A stretch of 64,000 bases of DNA from Bacillota bacterium (GTDB taxonomy: Bacteria > Bacillota > Clostridia > Peptostreptococcales > Acidaminobacteraceae): the NCBI GenBank assembly GCA_030529225.1, contig JAUMXH010000009.1, forward strand, positions 1-64,000. The letters are read 5' to 3'. The position numbers and the translations under genes are program-made. Under the pieces are notes generated by a model. The model did no database searches. It was not told where the DNA came from and saw only the letters and a program-made list of their open reading frames with translations. How positions within the stretch are numbered: position 1 is the stretch's first letter; every line of letters begins with the position of its first letter. Below, piece by piece: positions 51,338-59,996 of the stretch.

Positions 51338-52750
51338 TCACAAGCTCAAAAGCTCTATTACTACAAAGTTTTCATTTTCATAGAGCCGGTACAAAGCTTG
51401 GGTGTATGAGCTTTCAAAGCCGGGTATCCACAAGACTTCCTCGCCGAGGGCCAGGAGAATTCGCCTCTCCTTTTCGAGCCCTGCGAGCTTTTGGTCAATA
51501 AAGAGTTTTTTTACGCTCTTGGACCTCCCCTTGAGTCTCTCCGGCCTGATCCGATCCCCAGAACGACGGTAGCGCAGCTGCAAGCCCCGTTTGAAATAAG
51601 CCTCGGGAAGGAGGATTCGCGCCGCAGATCCGTTTCGCTCCCCGGCTGCACGCTTTGCCCCCTCAAAATCGATTCGGGAAGCGCGGAATCGAGCCCCGCC
51701 AAAAACCTGCTCCCCAAGGGTGAGCGTATGCACCTCGTCGCCGTGCTGAAATGCCGGCCCGACAAAGAGCCTGCCCCTGCCGACCTCGAAGACGATGCCC
51801 TTAAAAAGGATGTGTTTTCCGCTCTTGTCGTTTTCACTCAAAAGCAGGAGTTCCTCGATGATGGAAGAGTAGACGTCTATCAGATCGCCCTTTTGTTCCT
51901 CGATGATCAGCCGCAGCACGCGCTTTTTGATGGCCGGGTCGAGCGCGCGAAAGGCGCTCAGGTCTAAGCACAGGATCTCCGAATGGAAAAAACGGGAAGC
52001 ATCCTCGTGCAATCGGATCCGCTCCAAGCTCATTTTTGCCTGATTTTGCAAGTAATCCCTGTCTTCTCTGAACTGCTCCGAGGCCCTTTTCAGCGTGTAT
52101 TTAAAGTTGGGATTCAGCTTCTCAATCTGCGGAATCAGCGTGTGGCGAATCAGGTTTCTGGTAAAGTCCGGGTCAAAATTGCTCCAATCCTGCCGGTACG
52201 GAATCTCAAAGTGCTCCGCAAGCTCCAAAATTTCACTCTTGGAAATCGCTAAGAAAGGGCGTAGAAATCGCCCATTTTGAAAGCTCATGCCGCTCAAACC
52301 CTGCACGGAGCTTCCGCGGATAAAGTTGTGAACTATGCCTTCCACGCTGTCATCCAGGTGATGGGCGGTCAAGATGAAGTCGCAAGCCTTTTGGCGCCGT
52401 ACTTCTTCCGCCAGCTCCAGGCGAATCTCCCTCGCGCAGTGCTCAAATCCCAGTTTTCGCTCTTTGGCAATCTTGGGAACATCCCTGGACTCTATGACAC
52501 AGTCCAGGCCATGCTGTTCGCAGAAATCCCGCACAAAGGCGGCATCTTTGTCTGCCTCCTCCCCCCGGTACTGATGGTTCAGGTGAAAACAGGTGAGCTT
52601 CAGCCCCAACGCATCTTTCAGCCTCAACAAAAAAAATGCAAGCACCATAGAGTCCACCCCCCCACTGAGCATGAGGAGGAGCTTGTCAGACTCATAGGCT
52701 TGCATCCTATCCTTGAATGATTCCAAGTACGTTTCTATGTTTTTACTCAT
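51338..52750 (-). CDS. tilS: tRNA(Ile)-lysidine synthase
   Basis: 470 residues. N-terminal PP-loop SGGVDSMVLAFFL, HLNHQYRGEEADKDAAF, CAREIRLEL and the RQDWSNFDPDFTRNLIR substrate motif; C-terminal TilS domain with RYRRSGDRIRP. Makes lysidine-34 in tRNA-Ile(CAU). Follows metK by 12 nt and lies before ftsH, the common order tilS-(hpt)-ftsH here without hpt. Confidence 0.95.
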   Translation of the reverse strand: MSKNIETYLESFKDRMQAYESDKLLLMLSGGVDSMVLAFFLLRLKDALGLKLTCFHLNHQYRGEEADKDAAFVRDFCEQHGLDCVIESRDVPKIAKERKLGFEHCAREIRLELAEEVRRQKACDFILTAHHLDDSVEGIVHNFIRGSSVQGLSGMSFQNGRFLRPFLAISKSEILELAEHFEIPYRQDWSNFDPDFTRNLIRHTLIPQIEKLNPNFKYTLKRASEQFREDRDYLQNQAKMSLERIRLHEDASRFFHSEILCLDLSAFRALDPAIKKRVLRLIIEEQKGDLIDVYSSIIEELLLLSENDKSGKHILFKGIVFEVGRGRLFVGPAFQHGDEVHTLTLGEQVFGGARFRASRIDFEGAKRAAGERNGSAARILLPEAYFKRGLQLRYRRSGDRIRPERLKGRSKSVKKLFIDQKLAGLEKERRILLALGEEVLWIPGFESSYTQALYRLYENENFVVIELLSL

Positions 52751-52762
52751 CTTTTGTTTTTA

Positions 52763-53944
52763 TTACTTGAGGTACTTCTTCAGATCCTCGACCCTGTTCA
52801 AACGCTCCCAAGGAAGGTCCAAATCGTTTCTGCCGAAGTGACCGTAAGCCGCACACTGCTTGTAAATCGGTTTTCTCAAATCCAAGGCGTCGATGATTGC
52901 AGCCGGTCTCAAATCAAATTCCTTGCGGATGATGTCTTCAATCTCATTTTCCGGCAATTTTCCGGTTCCGTGGGTTTCCACCAGGATAGAGAGCGGTCTG
53001 GCGATGCCGATTGCATACGAAAGTTCAATCTCACACCTGTCCGCCAATCCCGCTGCAACGATGTTCTTCGCAACCCATCTGGCCGCATAGGCCGCCGACC
53101 TGTCGACCTTGGTCGCATCCTTTCCGGAGAACGCACCGCCGCCGTGTCTCGCGTATCCGCCGTAGGTATCCACGATAATCTTTCTTCCGGTCAGTCCGGC
53201 ATCGCCCTTCGGCCCGCCAATCACGAATCGGCCGGTCGGGTTCACATAAATCTTGGTGTTTTCATCCAGCATGTTCTGCGGAATCACCTGCTCAATCAGT
53301 TCTCCGACCAAATCTTCTTTGATTTGCTCCAGGCTGACTTCCGGCGCGTGCTGCGTAGAAACGACGATGGTGTCGATTCTGACCGGTACATCGTCGTGGT
53401 ACTCCACGGTCACTTGGGTCTTGCCGTCCGGTCTCAAGTAGGTCAAAACGCCTTCCTTTCTGAGAGCGGTAAGCTTTTTCGCCAAGAGGTGGGCGAAGTG
53501 AATCGGCATAGGCAGGTAACTGTCAGTCTCGTTGTCGGCGTATCCGAACATCAAACCCTGGTCTCCCGCGCCGGTGCTGTACTGATCGGTGTCCAAGCCA
53601 ATCTTGTGCTCAAAGTCGTTGTCGACGCCCATCGCGATGTCGCCCGACTGCTCGTCCAGCGCTACGATGACCCCGCAGGTCTCGGCATCAAAGCCGTATT
53701 CCGCGTTGTTAAAGCCAATCTCGCTGATGGTCGACCTGGCAATTTTTTGAATGTCGATGTAGCAGTTTGTGCTGATCTCCCCGCTCACCAGGAGTAGGCC
53801 GGTGGTAATCGAGCACTCGCAAGCCACCCTGCCGTTCGGGTCTTTCGCCATAATAGCATCTAAGACCGCATCTGAAATTTGGTCGCATATTTTGTCCGGA
53901 TGTCCCTCAGTCACGGATTCCGATGTAAAAAATCGTTTTCTCAT
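52763..53944 (-). CDS. metK: S-adenosylmethionine synthetase
   Basis: 393 residues. [29 protein letters not shown] and [16 protein letters not shown] are MetK hallmarks; length is normal. Makes SAM from methionine and ATP. Controlled by a SAM-I riboswitch and terminator in its leader (54001-54150). GGAGGC precedes ATG 53944. Confidence 0.97.
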   Translation of the reverse strand: MRKRFFTSESVTEGHPDKICDQISDAVLDAIMAKDPNGRVACECSITTGLLLVSGEISTNCYIDIQKIARSTISEIGFNNAEYGFDAETCGVIVALDEQSGDIAMGVDNDFEHKIGLDTDQYSTGAGDQGLMFGYADNETDSYLPMPIHFAHLLAKKLTALRKEGVLTYLRPDGKTQVTVEYHDDVPVRIDTIVVSTQHAPEVSLEQIKEDLVGELIEQVIPQNMLDENTKIYVNPTGRFVIGGPKGDAGLTGRKIIVDTYGGYARHGGGAFSGKDATKVDRSAAYAARWVAKNIVAAGLADRCEIELSYAIGIARPLSILVETHGTGKLPENEIEDIIRKEFDLRPAAIIDALDLRKPIYKQCAAYGHFGRNDLDLPWERLNRVEDLKKYLK

Positions 53945-54000
53945 TGTCGCCTCCTTTATAAATTCCTATTAGGTATTACACATTATCAAGTAGCTCTATC

Positions 54001-54033
54001 AAAAATAAAAACCCCTTCTATCTTAAGAAAGGG
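54001..54033 (-). terminator. Intrinsic terminator controlled by the SAM riboswitch
   Basis: CCCTTTCT, loop TAAGAT, AGAAGGGG then TTTTTATTTTT on the minus strand, between the aptamer and metK. Confidence 0.87.
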
Positions 54034-54049
54034 CGAATTTCAAATCTGC

Positions 54050-54150
54050 TTCTTATCTTCAGACAGAACTGTCTCCGGATTTGGCACCGTTGCACATCAG
54101 TACAGGTTGCCGGGCTTCACAGGGCCGATCCCTCCGCCACTCTTGATAAG
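54050..54150 (-). promoter_or_regulatory. SAM-I (S-box) riboswitch of metK
   Basis: Minus-strand consensus present: CTTATCAAGAG...GGCGGAGGGA, GGCCCTGTGAAGCCCGGCAACC, GGTGCCAAATCC and closing GAAGATAAG. P1 pairs CTTATC with GATAAG. High SAM should favour the terminator 17 nt downstream and lower metK-tilS expression. Confidence 0.97.
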
Positions 54151-54160
54151 TTGTATCGGT

Positions 54161-54189
54161 ATTATAGCATTTTTCTTCAGACAATACAA
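54161..54189 (-). promoter_or_regulatory. metK promoter
   Basis: TTGTAT (54189-54184), 17 nt, TATAAT (54166-54161) on the minus strand, just before the riboswitch. Confidence 0.85.
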
Positions 54190-54248
54190 GGTATAATTTT
54201 TCGACATTTGTAGACGGGCACAGGATTTGTCTTCTTCCATTTTCGCAA

Positions 54249-54285
54249 ACAAAAACCCCTTTTATCGGAGTTCCGACAAAAGGGG
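54249..54285 (-). terminator. Terminator of potABCD
   Basis: CCCCTTTTGTCGGA, loop ACT, CCGATAAAAGGGG, then TTTTTG on the minus strand; one wobble pair. 43 nt after the potD stop. Confidence 0.93.
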
Positions 54286-54328
54286 CATCCTATTCTGATA
54301 TTTTGAGTTATCCGGCTAAGGCGTCAAG

Positions 54329-55390
54329 TTACTTCTGCTTGACTTCCAGCCACGCCCTCGAGATGTACTTCAGGTTCTCGGGCGAGTATCTGAACACCTC
54401 GCAGCGCCTGATGTAGTCCTCCGGCGGATAAGAAGCGATGCTGTCCGCCCAGTCCTTATCCAGGAGGCCTCTCACTTCTTTGTTTGCGCTCGTGTAGCCG
54501 GTAAAGAGCATATTTTTGAGCGCGATGTCGTCCCGGCACATAAAGTTGATAAAGGCCTCGGCTCCCTCTTTGTTCCTGCAATTCTTGGGAATCGCAAAGG
54601 CATCCACCCATAGGTTGCTCGGCTCTTTCGGAATCGCGAATCTAAGGTCCGGATTCTCCTCCATCGCGATCGCCGCCTGTCCCGACCAAACCAGGGCGAT
54701 GGCCGCCTCTTCGGTCACCATCTTGTCCTGCAGCTCGTCGATAACATAGGCGAGAACCAGCGGTTTCTGCTTGATTAAGAGCTCTTTTGCTTCTTCAATC
54801 TCGTGCTTGTCCTGCGAGTTCATCGAGTGCCCCAGGTAGGTCAGCGCGACCATGAAGGTATCCCTCTCCGAGTCGTACATCAGGATTTTATCCTTGTACC
54901 TCTCATCGAAGAAGACGGACCAGCCGGTCGGCTCCTCGTCAATGAGCTTGGAGTTGTAAAGGATGCCCACCGTGCCCCAAAAGTACGGCACCGAGTATTG
55001 GTTTTGCTTGTCATATTCCAGGTTTTTGAGCACATCGTCAATCTTGTCATAGTTCGGGATGTTATCGAAGTTGATCTCCGCGAGCAACCCGTCCTCTTTC
55101 AGACGCTGCACCATGTAATCGGAAGGAACGATGACATCATAGGGTTCGGCCCCGGTCACGACCTTGGTATACATCTCCTCGTTCGCGGTAAAGAGCCGGT
55201 AGTTCACCTTGTATCCGGTCTCTTCCTCAAATTGGTCGATCACCTCCGGGTCGATATACTCCCCCCAGTTATAAACGGTCACTTCTTTCGAAGGATTGGA
55301 GCTGCCGGTCTCTTCCGCCTTATCACAAGCGCTGAGCCCTACCAGCAGCACCGCCATGCAAAGCATGCTTAACAGATATCTTTTTCCCAT
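54329..55390 (-). CDS. potD: Spermidine/putrescine-binding lipoprotein
   Basis: 353 residues. Lipobox GLSAC, then VTVYNWGEYIDPEVIDQFEE, a PotD/PotF hallmark, and VPSDYMVQRL. Periplasm-facing polyamine receptor tethered to the membrane. Last of four genes; polyamine versus other cation specificity is from family. Confidence 0.95.
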   Translation of the reverse strand: MGKRYLLSMLCMAVLLVGLSACDKAEETGSSNPSKEVTVYNWGEYIDPEVIDQFEEETGYKVNYRLFTANEEMYTKVVTGAEPYDVIVPSDYMVQRLKEDGLLAEINFDNIPNYDKIDDVLKNLEYDKQNQYSVPYFWGTVGILYNSKLIDEEPTGWSVFFDERYKDKILMYDSERDTFMVALTYLGHSMNSQDKHEIEEAKELLIKQKPLVLAYVIDELQDKMVTEEAAIALVWSGQAAIAMEENPDLRFAIPKEPSNLWVDAFAIPKNCRNKEGAEAFINFMCRDDIALKNMLFTGYTSANKEVRGLLDKDWADSIASYPPEDYIRRCEVFRYSPENLKYISRAWLEVKQK

Positions 55391-55411
55391 TTCTCATCTC
55401 CCATCCAAAGC

Positions 55412-56203
55412 TTAGTTCGTTACCTTCGTCTTCTCCTGCTTGTTCTTTCGGTACTCCACGACGATCATCAGGAGCAGAACCGTCACAAACATAATGGTAG
55501 AGACGGCATTTACCTTAGGACTGATCTTCATCCTCGCCATCGAGTAGACCTCGATCGAAATGTTGGAAACGCCGGAAGCCGTTGTAAAGTAACTGATTAC
55601 GAAGTCGTCGATACTCATGGTAAAGGCGAGCAGGAAGCCCGTGATGATGCCCGGCTTGATGTCCGGAAGAACCACCTTAAAGAGGGCCTGCATCGGCGTG
55701 CACCCCAAATCCAAAGCCGCTTCGTAGAGCTTGCTGTCCGATTGTCTGAGCTTCGGCAAGACGCTCAGGATGACAAACGGAATCCCGAAGGTGATGTGGG
55801 CAATCAACATGGTGTTGAAACCCAGGCTGATCTTGAAGAATAGGAAGAGGAGCATCAACGAGATACCCGTTACAATATCCGGGTTCAGCACCGGGATGTA
55901 CGAGATGAACATCACGAGCTTTTGCAGTTTTTTGCTCTTAAAGTTGCTCAGCGCGATGCTGGCAGCCGTTCCGATCACGGTCGAAATCACCGCCGACAGG
56001 AGGGCCACGACGATGGTGTAGTAGAGCGCCATCATAATCGCCTCATCCGCAAGCAATTCCCGGTACCAGTTCAGGGTGAAGCCTCCCCACTTTGCGCGGA
56101 AGCGCGACTCGTTGAAGGAGTTGACCACCAGAACCCCGATCGGCACATAGAGGAAGAGGAGCAACAGATATAAGTACATTTTTTGGAATACTTTTCTCAT
56201 CAT
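55412..56203 (-). CDS. potC: Polyamine ABC transporter permease C
   Basis: 263 residues, six helices, the EAA loop EAALDLGCTPMQALFKVVLP contacts PotA. It pairs with PotB. Gap to potD 21 nt, to potB 7 nt. Confidence 0.94.
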   Translation of the reverse strand: MMRKVFQKMYLYLLLLFLYVPIGVLVVNSFNESRFRAKWGGFTLNWYRELLADEAIMMALYYTIVVALLSAVISTVIGTAASIALSNFKSKKLQKLVMFISYIPVLNPDIVTGISLMLLFLFFKISLGFNTMLIAHITFGIPFVILSVLPKLRQSDSKLYEAALDLGCTPMQALFKVVLPDIKPGIITGFLLAFTMSIDDFVISYFTTASGVSNISIEVYSMARMKISPKVNAVSTIMFVTVLLLMIVVEYRKNKQEKTKVTN

Positions 56204-56210
56204 TTCCCTC

Positions 56211-57029
56211 CTAGATTATGTTCGCTTCTTCAATGTCGTCAAGATCAATGAAGAGCATGCTGAACAGGATCAGCACCATCAATACAATAGAGAGGAAGGA
56301 ACCGAAGTTCCAGTTGTTGTTGCGTAAGAATTCCTGCTCGATCACGTTCCCGATCAGGTTGACCTTACCGCCGCTGAGCAGGCGCGGGATCACGAAGGAA
56401 CTCATCGCCGGGACGAAGACCATGATGCAGCCCGAGTAGAGTCCGCCCAGACTGAGCGGAAAGACCACCTTGCGGATGCTGTAAAATTCGCTCGCGCCAA
56501 GGTCTCTGGCGGCCTCGATCACGCTCTTGTCGATCTTGATCAGAACCGTGTAAATCGGCAGGACCATAAACGGCAGGAAGTTGTAGACCATGCCCAGGAT
56601 CACCGCCGCTTCGTTATACATCAATTTGTACGGCCCCATGCCGATGTAAGAGAGCAGGCTGTTAATCAGGCCGTTGTTTTCCAGCAGGGTCAGCCAAGAG
56701 TAGGTTCTGAGCAGCATGTTGATCCACATAGGAAGGATGATCAGCATCAGAAACACGGTCTTGTGCTTGAAGTCTCCCCGCGCCAGAAAGTAGGCCGCCG
56801 GGTAGGCGATAATCGCGCAAACCACGGTCGTTTCAAAGGCGACGAGGAGGGATTTAAACAGGACCCTCAAAAAGAGAGGGGTAAAAAATTCGCTCAAATT
56901 GGCAAACGAAAACGCGTAGCCGGTCTCGGTTTTTACGGTGAAGGCAAAAAAGATGACCAGCAAGAGTGGCGTTACAATAAAGAGCACCATCCAAAGAAGG
57001 TAGGGCGCCGACAATCTTGATTTTTCCAT
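56211..57029 (-). CDS. potB: Polyamine ABC transporter permease B
   Basis: 272 residues, six helices; EAA loop EAARDLGASEFYSIRKVVFP. ATG 57029 is chosen over the longer frame because it follows GGGGGGCGA and lies just after the potA stop. Co-transcribed with potA, C, D. Confidence 0.94.
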   Translation of the reverse strand: MEKSRLSAPYLLWMVLFIVTPLLLVIFFAFTVKTETGYAFSFANLSEFFTPLFLRVLFKSLLVAFETTVVCAIIAYPAAYFLARGDFKHKTVFLMLIILPMWINMLLRTYSWLTLLENNGLINSLLSYIGMGPYKLMYNEAAVILGMVYNFLPFMVLPIYTVLIKIDKSVIEAARDLGASEFYSIRKVVFPLSLGGLYSGCIMVFVPAMSSFVIPRLLSGGKVNLIGNVIEQEFLRNNNWNFGSFLSIVLMVLILFSMLFIDLDDIEEANII

Positions 57030-57039
57030 ACTCGCCCCC

Positions 57040-58194
57040 CTATTTTTCTTTGTTGATTTGTGAAAGGACGGAATCCTCCGAATAGATGTCGAAGAGACCG
57101 TCCGCGCTGTCCTCGTCGACGTCGTGCTCGACGTCTTTGAGCGACATCTGGTACTCCGCAACCGGTTTTCTCATGATGTGGATGTCGTCGGCGTTCAGGT
57201 AGATGCCGACCTTTTCTCCCTCGTACTTGCTCTCCGTATTGTGTGATAGCCACTCCGTTCCGTTGATATCGATCAGCATCTCGTAGTGAACGCCCTTGAA
57301 CACGGTAGAGACGACCTCTCCGTTCAGCATGCCTTGGTTGTACTCGGTGAACTTGATGTCCTCCGGTCTGATGACCATGTCCACCGGCTCGTTCGGCTCA
57401 AAGCCCTTGTCCAGGCACTTCAGCTTGTGGCCCTCGTAGTTTACCAGGTAGTCGGCCTCCATGTGGGCACTCAACAGGTTACTGTCGCCAATGAAGTCGG
57501 CAACAAAGGCGTTTTCCGGCTCGTTGTAGATGTCGGTAGGCGAACCGATCTGCTGAATCAGACCCTCGTTCATCACGATGATCTTATCGCTCATGGTCAG
57601 CGCCTCCTCCTGATCGTGCGTAACATAAATAAAGGTTATGCCGAGTTCCTTCTGCATATCCTTGAGTTCAATCTGCATGTTCTTTCTGAGGTTCAGATCC
57701 AATGCGCCCAAAGGCTCGTCCAACAAGAGAACCTTCGGCTTGTTGACCAAGGCTCTCGCGATGGCAATTCTCTGCTGTTGTCCCCCTGAAAGAGAATCGA
57801 TTTTTCTTTTTCCGAATTTTGACAGGTTAATTAGGGATAGCATTTTCTCTACCCTATCTTTGATTTCGTCCTCCGGCAGCTTCTTCACCCGAAGTCCGAA
57901 TGCGATATTTTCAAATACGTTCAAATGTGGAAATAATGCATACCTCTGGAAGACCGTATTGATCGCTCTCTCATGCGGAGCCAGATTGTTGATAATCTGC
58001 CCGTCAAAGAGAATGTCTCCCGAGTCTTGTTTATCAAACCCGGCAATAAGTCTTAATGTGGTAGTTTTACCGCATCCTGAGGGTCCCAGCAAAGTCAAAA
58101 ACTCGCCTTCTTTGACCCAGATGTTAAGCTTGTCCAGAACCGTTTCGGATCCGTACGATTTACATAAGTTTCTTGTTTCGATGATTTTACTCAT
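57040..58194 (-). CDS. potA: Polyamine ABC transporter ATPase
   Basis: 384 residues. Walker A GPSGCGKTTT, signature LSGGQQQRIAIARAL, Walker B VLLLDEPLGALD; C-terminal TOBE-like region and an acidic tail. ATG 58194 has AGGGGGG nine bases before; TTG 58203 is too close to it. Confidence 0.95.
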   Translation of the reverse strand: MSKIIETRNLCKSYGSETVLDKLNIWVKEGEFLTLLGPSGCGKTTTLRLIAGFDKQDSGDILFDGQIINNLAPHERAINTVFQRYALFPHLNVFENIAFGLRVKKLPEDEIKDRVEKMLSLINLSKFGKRKIDSLSGGQQQRIAIARALVNKPKVLLLDEPLGALDLNLRKNMQIELKDMQKELGITFIYVTHDQEEALTMSDKIIVMNEGLIQQIGSPTDIYNEPENAFVADFIGDSNLLSAHMEADYLVNYEGHKLKCLDKGFEPNEPVDMVIRPEDIKFTEYNQGMLNGEVVSTVFKGVHYEMLIDINGTEWLSHNTESKYEGEKVGIYLNADDIHIMRKPVAEYQMSLKDVEHDVDEDSADGLFDIYSEDSVLSQINKEK

Positions 58195-58252
58195 AAAGCT
58201 CAACCCCCCCTAAAACCAGTATTTTTATTTTATGTTGAAGTCAATGTGATGT

Positions 58253-58281
58253 ATTATACCAAACTTTACCCCCTCATGCAA
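58253..58281 (-). promoter_or_regulatory. potABCD promoter
   Basis: TTGCAT (58281-58276), 17 nt, TATAAT (58258-58253) on the minus strand. The gap 58195-58590 (about 390 nt) carries this promoter, a 23-nt direct repeat (58383-58427) and the leader of the patatin gene, and no further gene. Confidence 0.85.
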
Positions 58282-58382
58282 AAGAAATCATGCCTCCTCA
58301 CAAAAAAATGCGTGCAAAGCTTGATTTTTCAACAAAAAATTTGTGTTTTTCAGGGTTTTTTTTGAGCGTTTTTCTTCCTTAT

Positions 58383-58427
58383 TAGGGCAACTTTTACCGG
58401 CTCGATAGGGCAACTCGCAGCGGCTCG
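58383..58427. repeat. Two copies of a 23-nt direct repeat
   Basis: TAGGGCAACT-(5 nt)-CGGCTCG occurs at 58383-58404 and again at 58406-58427, in the divergent region between potA and the patatin gene. It could be a protein binding site. Confidence 0.6.
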
Positions 58428-58590
58428 CGCTCCCCGGGAAAAATCAGGGGGGCTCCGTGGGGAAGGCATCTTCCGGGTGCAGAGAAATTCCTTTCATGAG
58501 AGAACTGTTCAAAATCGGTTTTTCGTGATAAAATCAAAGCAGGAAAGCATTCAAAAAAAGCAGGCCGTTTTTTGCGGAAAGGAGCAGAAT

Positions 58591-59730
58591 ATGAGACCGG
58601 ACAAAGACATCACTTACGCACTCTCTCTTTCGGGAGGGGGATACAAGGGCGCTTACCAGGCGGGCATACTCCGCGCCTTGCATGAAGAGGGCTTCCGATT
58701 CGGCGCCGTCTGCGGGACCTCGATCGGAGCGTTAAACGGCATTTTGGTCATGCAGGAAGAATTCGACAAACTCAAGGACATGTGGTGCGTGGACTGCAAG
58801 GATGTCTTCCACCTGGACAGCGAGGATTTGGAGAACTTTCTCAAGCTGAACCTGAGCAAGGTCAACATTTTGGAGCTCGGCAAGGGAATCTTTGACTTGA
58901 GCAAAAAGAAGGGCGTCGACGTCACACCGCTCAAGGAGATGATTGAGGCCCACACCGACGAAGCCCTGCTCCGCAAAAAGGGCGCGAAGTTCGGCTTGGT
59001 GACAATCAACCTGACCGACAAGCGGGGAGAGGAGCTCATGCTCGAGGACATCCCCGAGGGGCAGCTGACCGACTACCTGCTCGCGACCGCCTACCTCCCC
59101 TTCCTGCAAAAGATAAAGCTGAACGGGAAGTACTACCTGGACGGCGGCTACTACAACAACACGCCGACCAACATGCTGGTGGAACGGGGCTATCAGGACA
59201 TCATCGAGATTCGCCTGAATGACAAGGAAAAGGTCAAGCGCTACAAGGCGAACGTGCTGAGCGTCATCCCTTCCGAGGACCTGGGAAGTTCGATACTTCA
59301 CGACGATGAAACCATCCTCTACAACTACAATTTGGGTTACTTTGACGGCTTGAGACTCGCCAAAAATTGCCTGGGATACAAGTATGTGATCGACTCGGAT
59401 CAAAAAGAAGCCTTCTTTATTAACCGTTTTTTGGAGCTCGATGCGCATGTGATTTTGGAATTCGAGACCAAGACGGCGCGCTATGAATCCACTGAAAGGG
59501 CCATTTTGAGCGCCTTTTCGACCGGATTGGCCAAGCGGCTGGGCTTGAAAAAGAACTTTTCGTATCAAAGGCTCTACCTCAGCGTCCTGGAGTACGCGGC
59601 GGACGCCCTCGGCCTGGAGCGCTTCCGGATATACAGCTTGAAATCCTTTGAGGCCGAGCTGCGGGACCGATTCCAAAAAGAGCCGCAGGATGACCTGCTC
59701 GTAAAGCTCGCAATCAGACTGATTTCGTAA
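58591..59730 (+). CDS. Patatin-like phospholipase
   Basis: 379 residues. Oxyanion motif SGGGYKGAYQAG, serine elbow GTSIG (Ser near residue 48) and Asp of DGGYYNN: a patatin Ser-Asp dyad. No signal peptide, so probably cytosolic lipid acyl hydrolase. The start ATG 58591 has AAAGGAG just before it; the longer frame lacks one. TAAAAT near 58536 is a possible -10. Confidence 0.92.
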   Translation: MRPDKDITYALSLSGGGYKGAYQAGILRALHEEGFRFGAVCGTSIGALNGILVMQEEFDKLKDMWCVDCKDVFHLDSEDLENFLKLNLSKVNILELGKGIFDLSKKKGVDVTPLKEMIEAHTDEALLRKKGAKFGLVTINLTDKRGEELMLEDIPEGQLTDYLLATAYLPFLQKIKLNGKYYLDGGYYNNTPTNMLVERGYQDIIEIRLNDKEKVKRYKANVLSVIPSEDLGSSILHDDETILYNYNLGYFDGLRLAKNCLGYKYVIDSDQKEAFFINRFLELDAHVILEFETKTARYESTERAILSAFSTGLAKRLGLKKNFSYQRLYLSVLEYAADALGLERFRIYSLKSFEAELRDRFQKEPQDDLLVKLAIRLIS

Positions 59731-59912
59731 GGCGGCGGGCGACGGGGTCCGAGATTCAAAGCTCTCTAGCGGATGAAAAAAACGTTCAGACCGAATCCAA
59801 GAAGGCACCGAGTCCCTATGAGTATCCTCGCATTTCCATCAGGAGAATCCCTACCAAATCGAGGAAGTCCGGCTGCTCAGGAGGTGAAACGCGGAGACTC
59901 TTCTATAAACTT

Positions 59913-59941
59913 CTTGCTTTTTGGGCGTTTTAGGTATAAAA
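59913..59941 (+). promoter_or_regulatory. typA promoter
   Basis: TTGCTT (59913-59918), 17 nt, TAAAAT (59936-59941), 56 nt before the typA ATG. The rest of 59731-59996 holds no gene that I trust. Confidence 0.6.
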
Positions 59942-59996
59942 TACTTTGCCGGAAGCAGGCTGAGCAAATGCGAACCAGAATAGAGAGAGTATCTAT

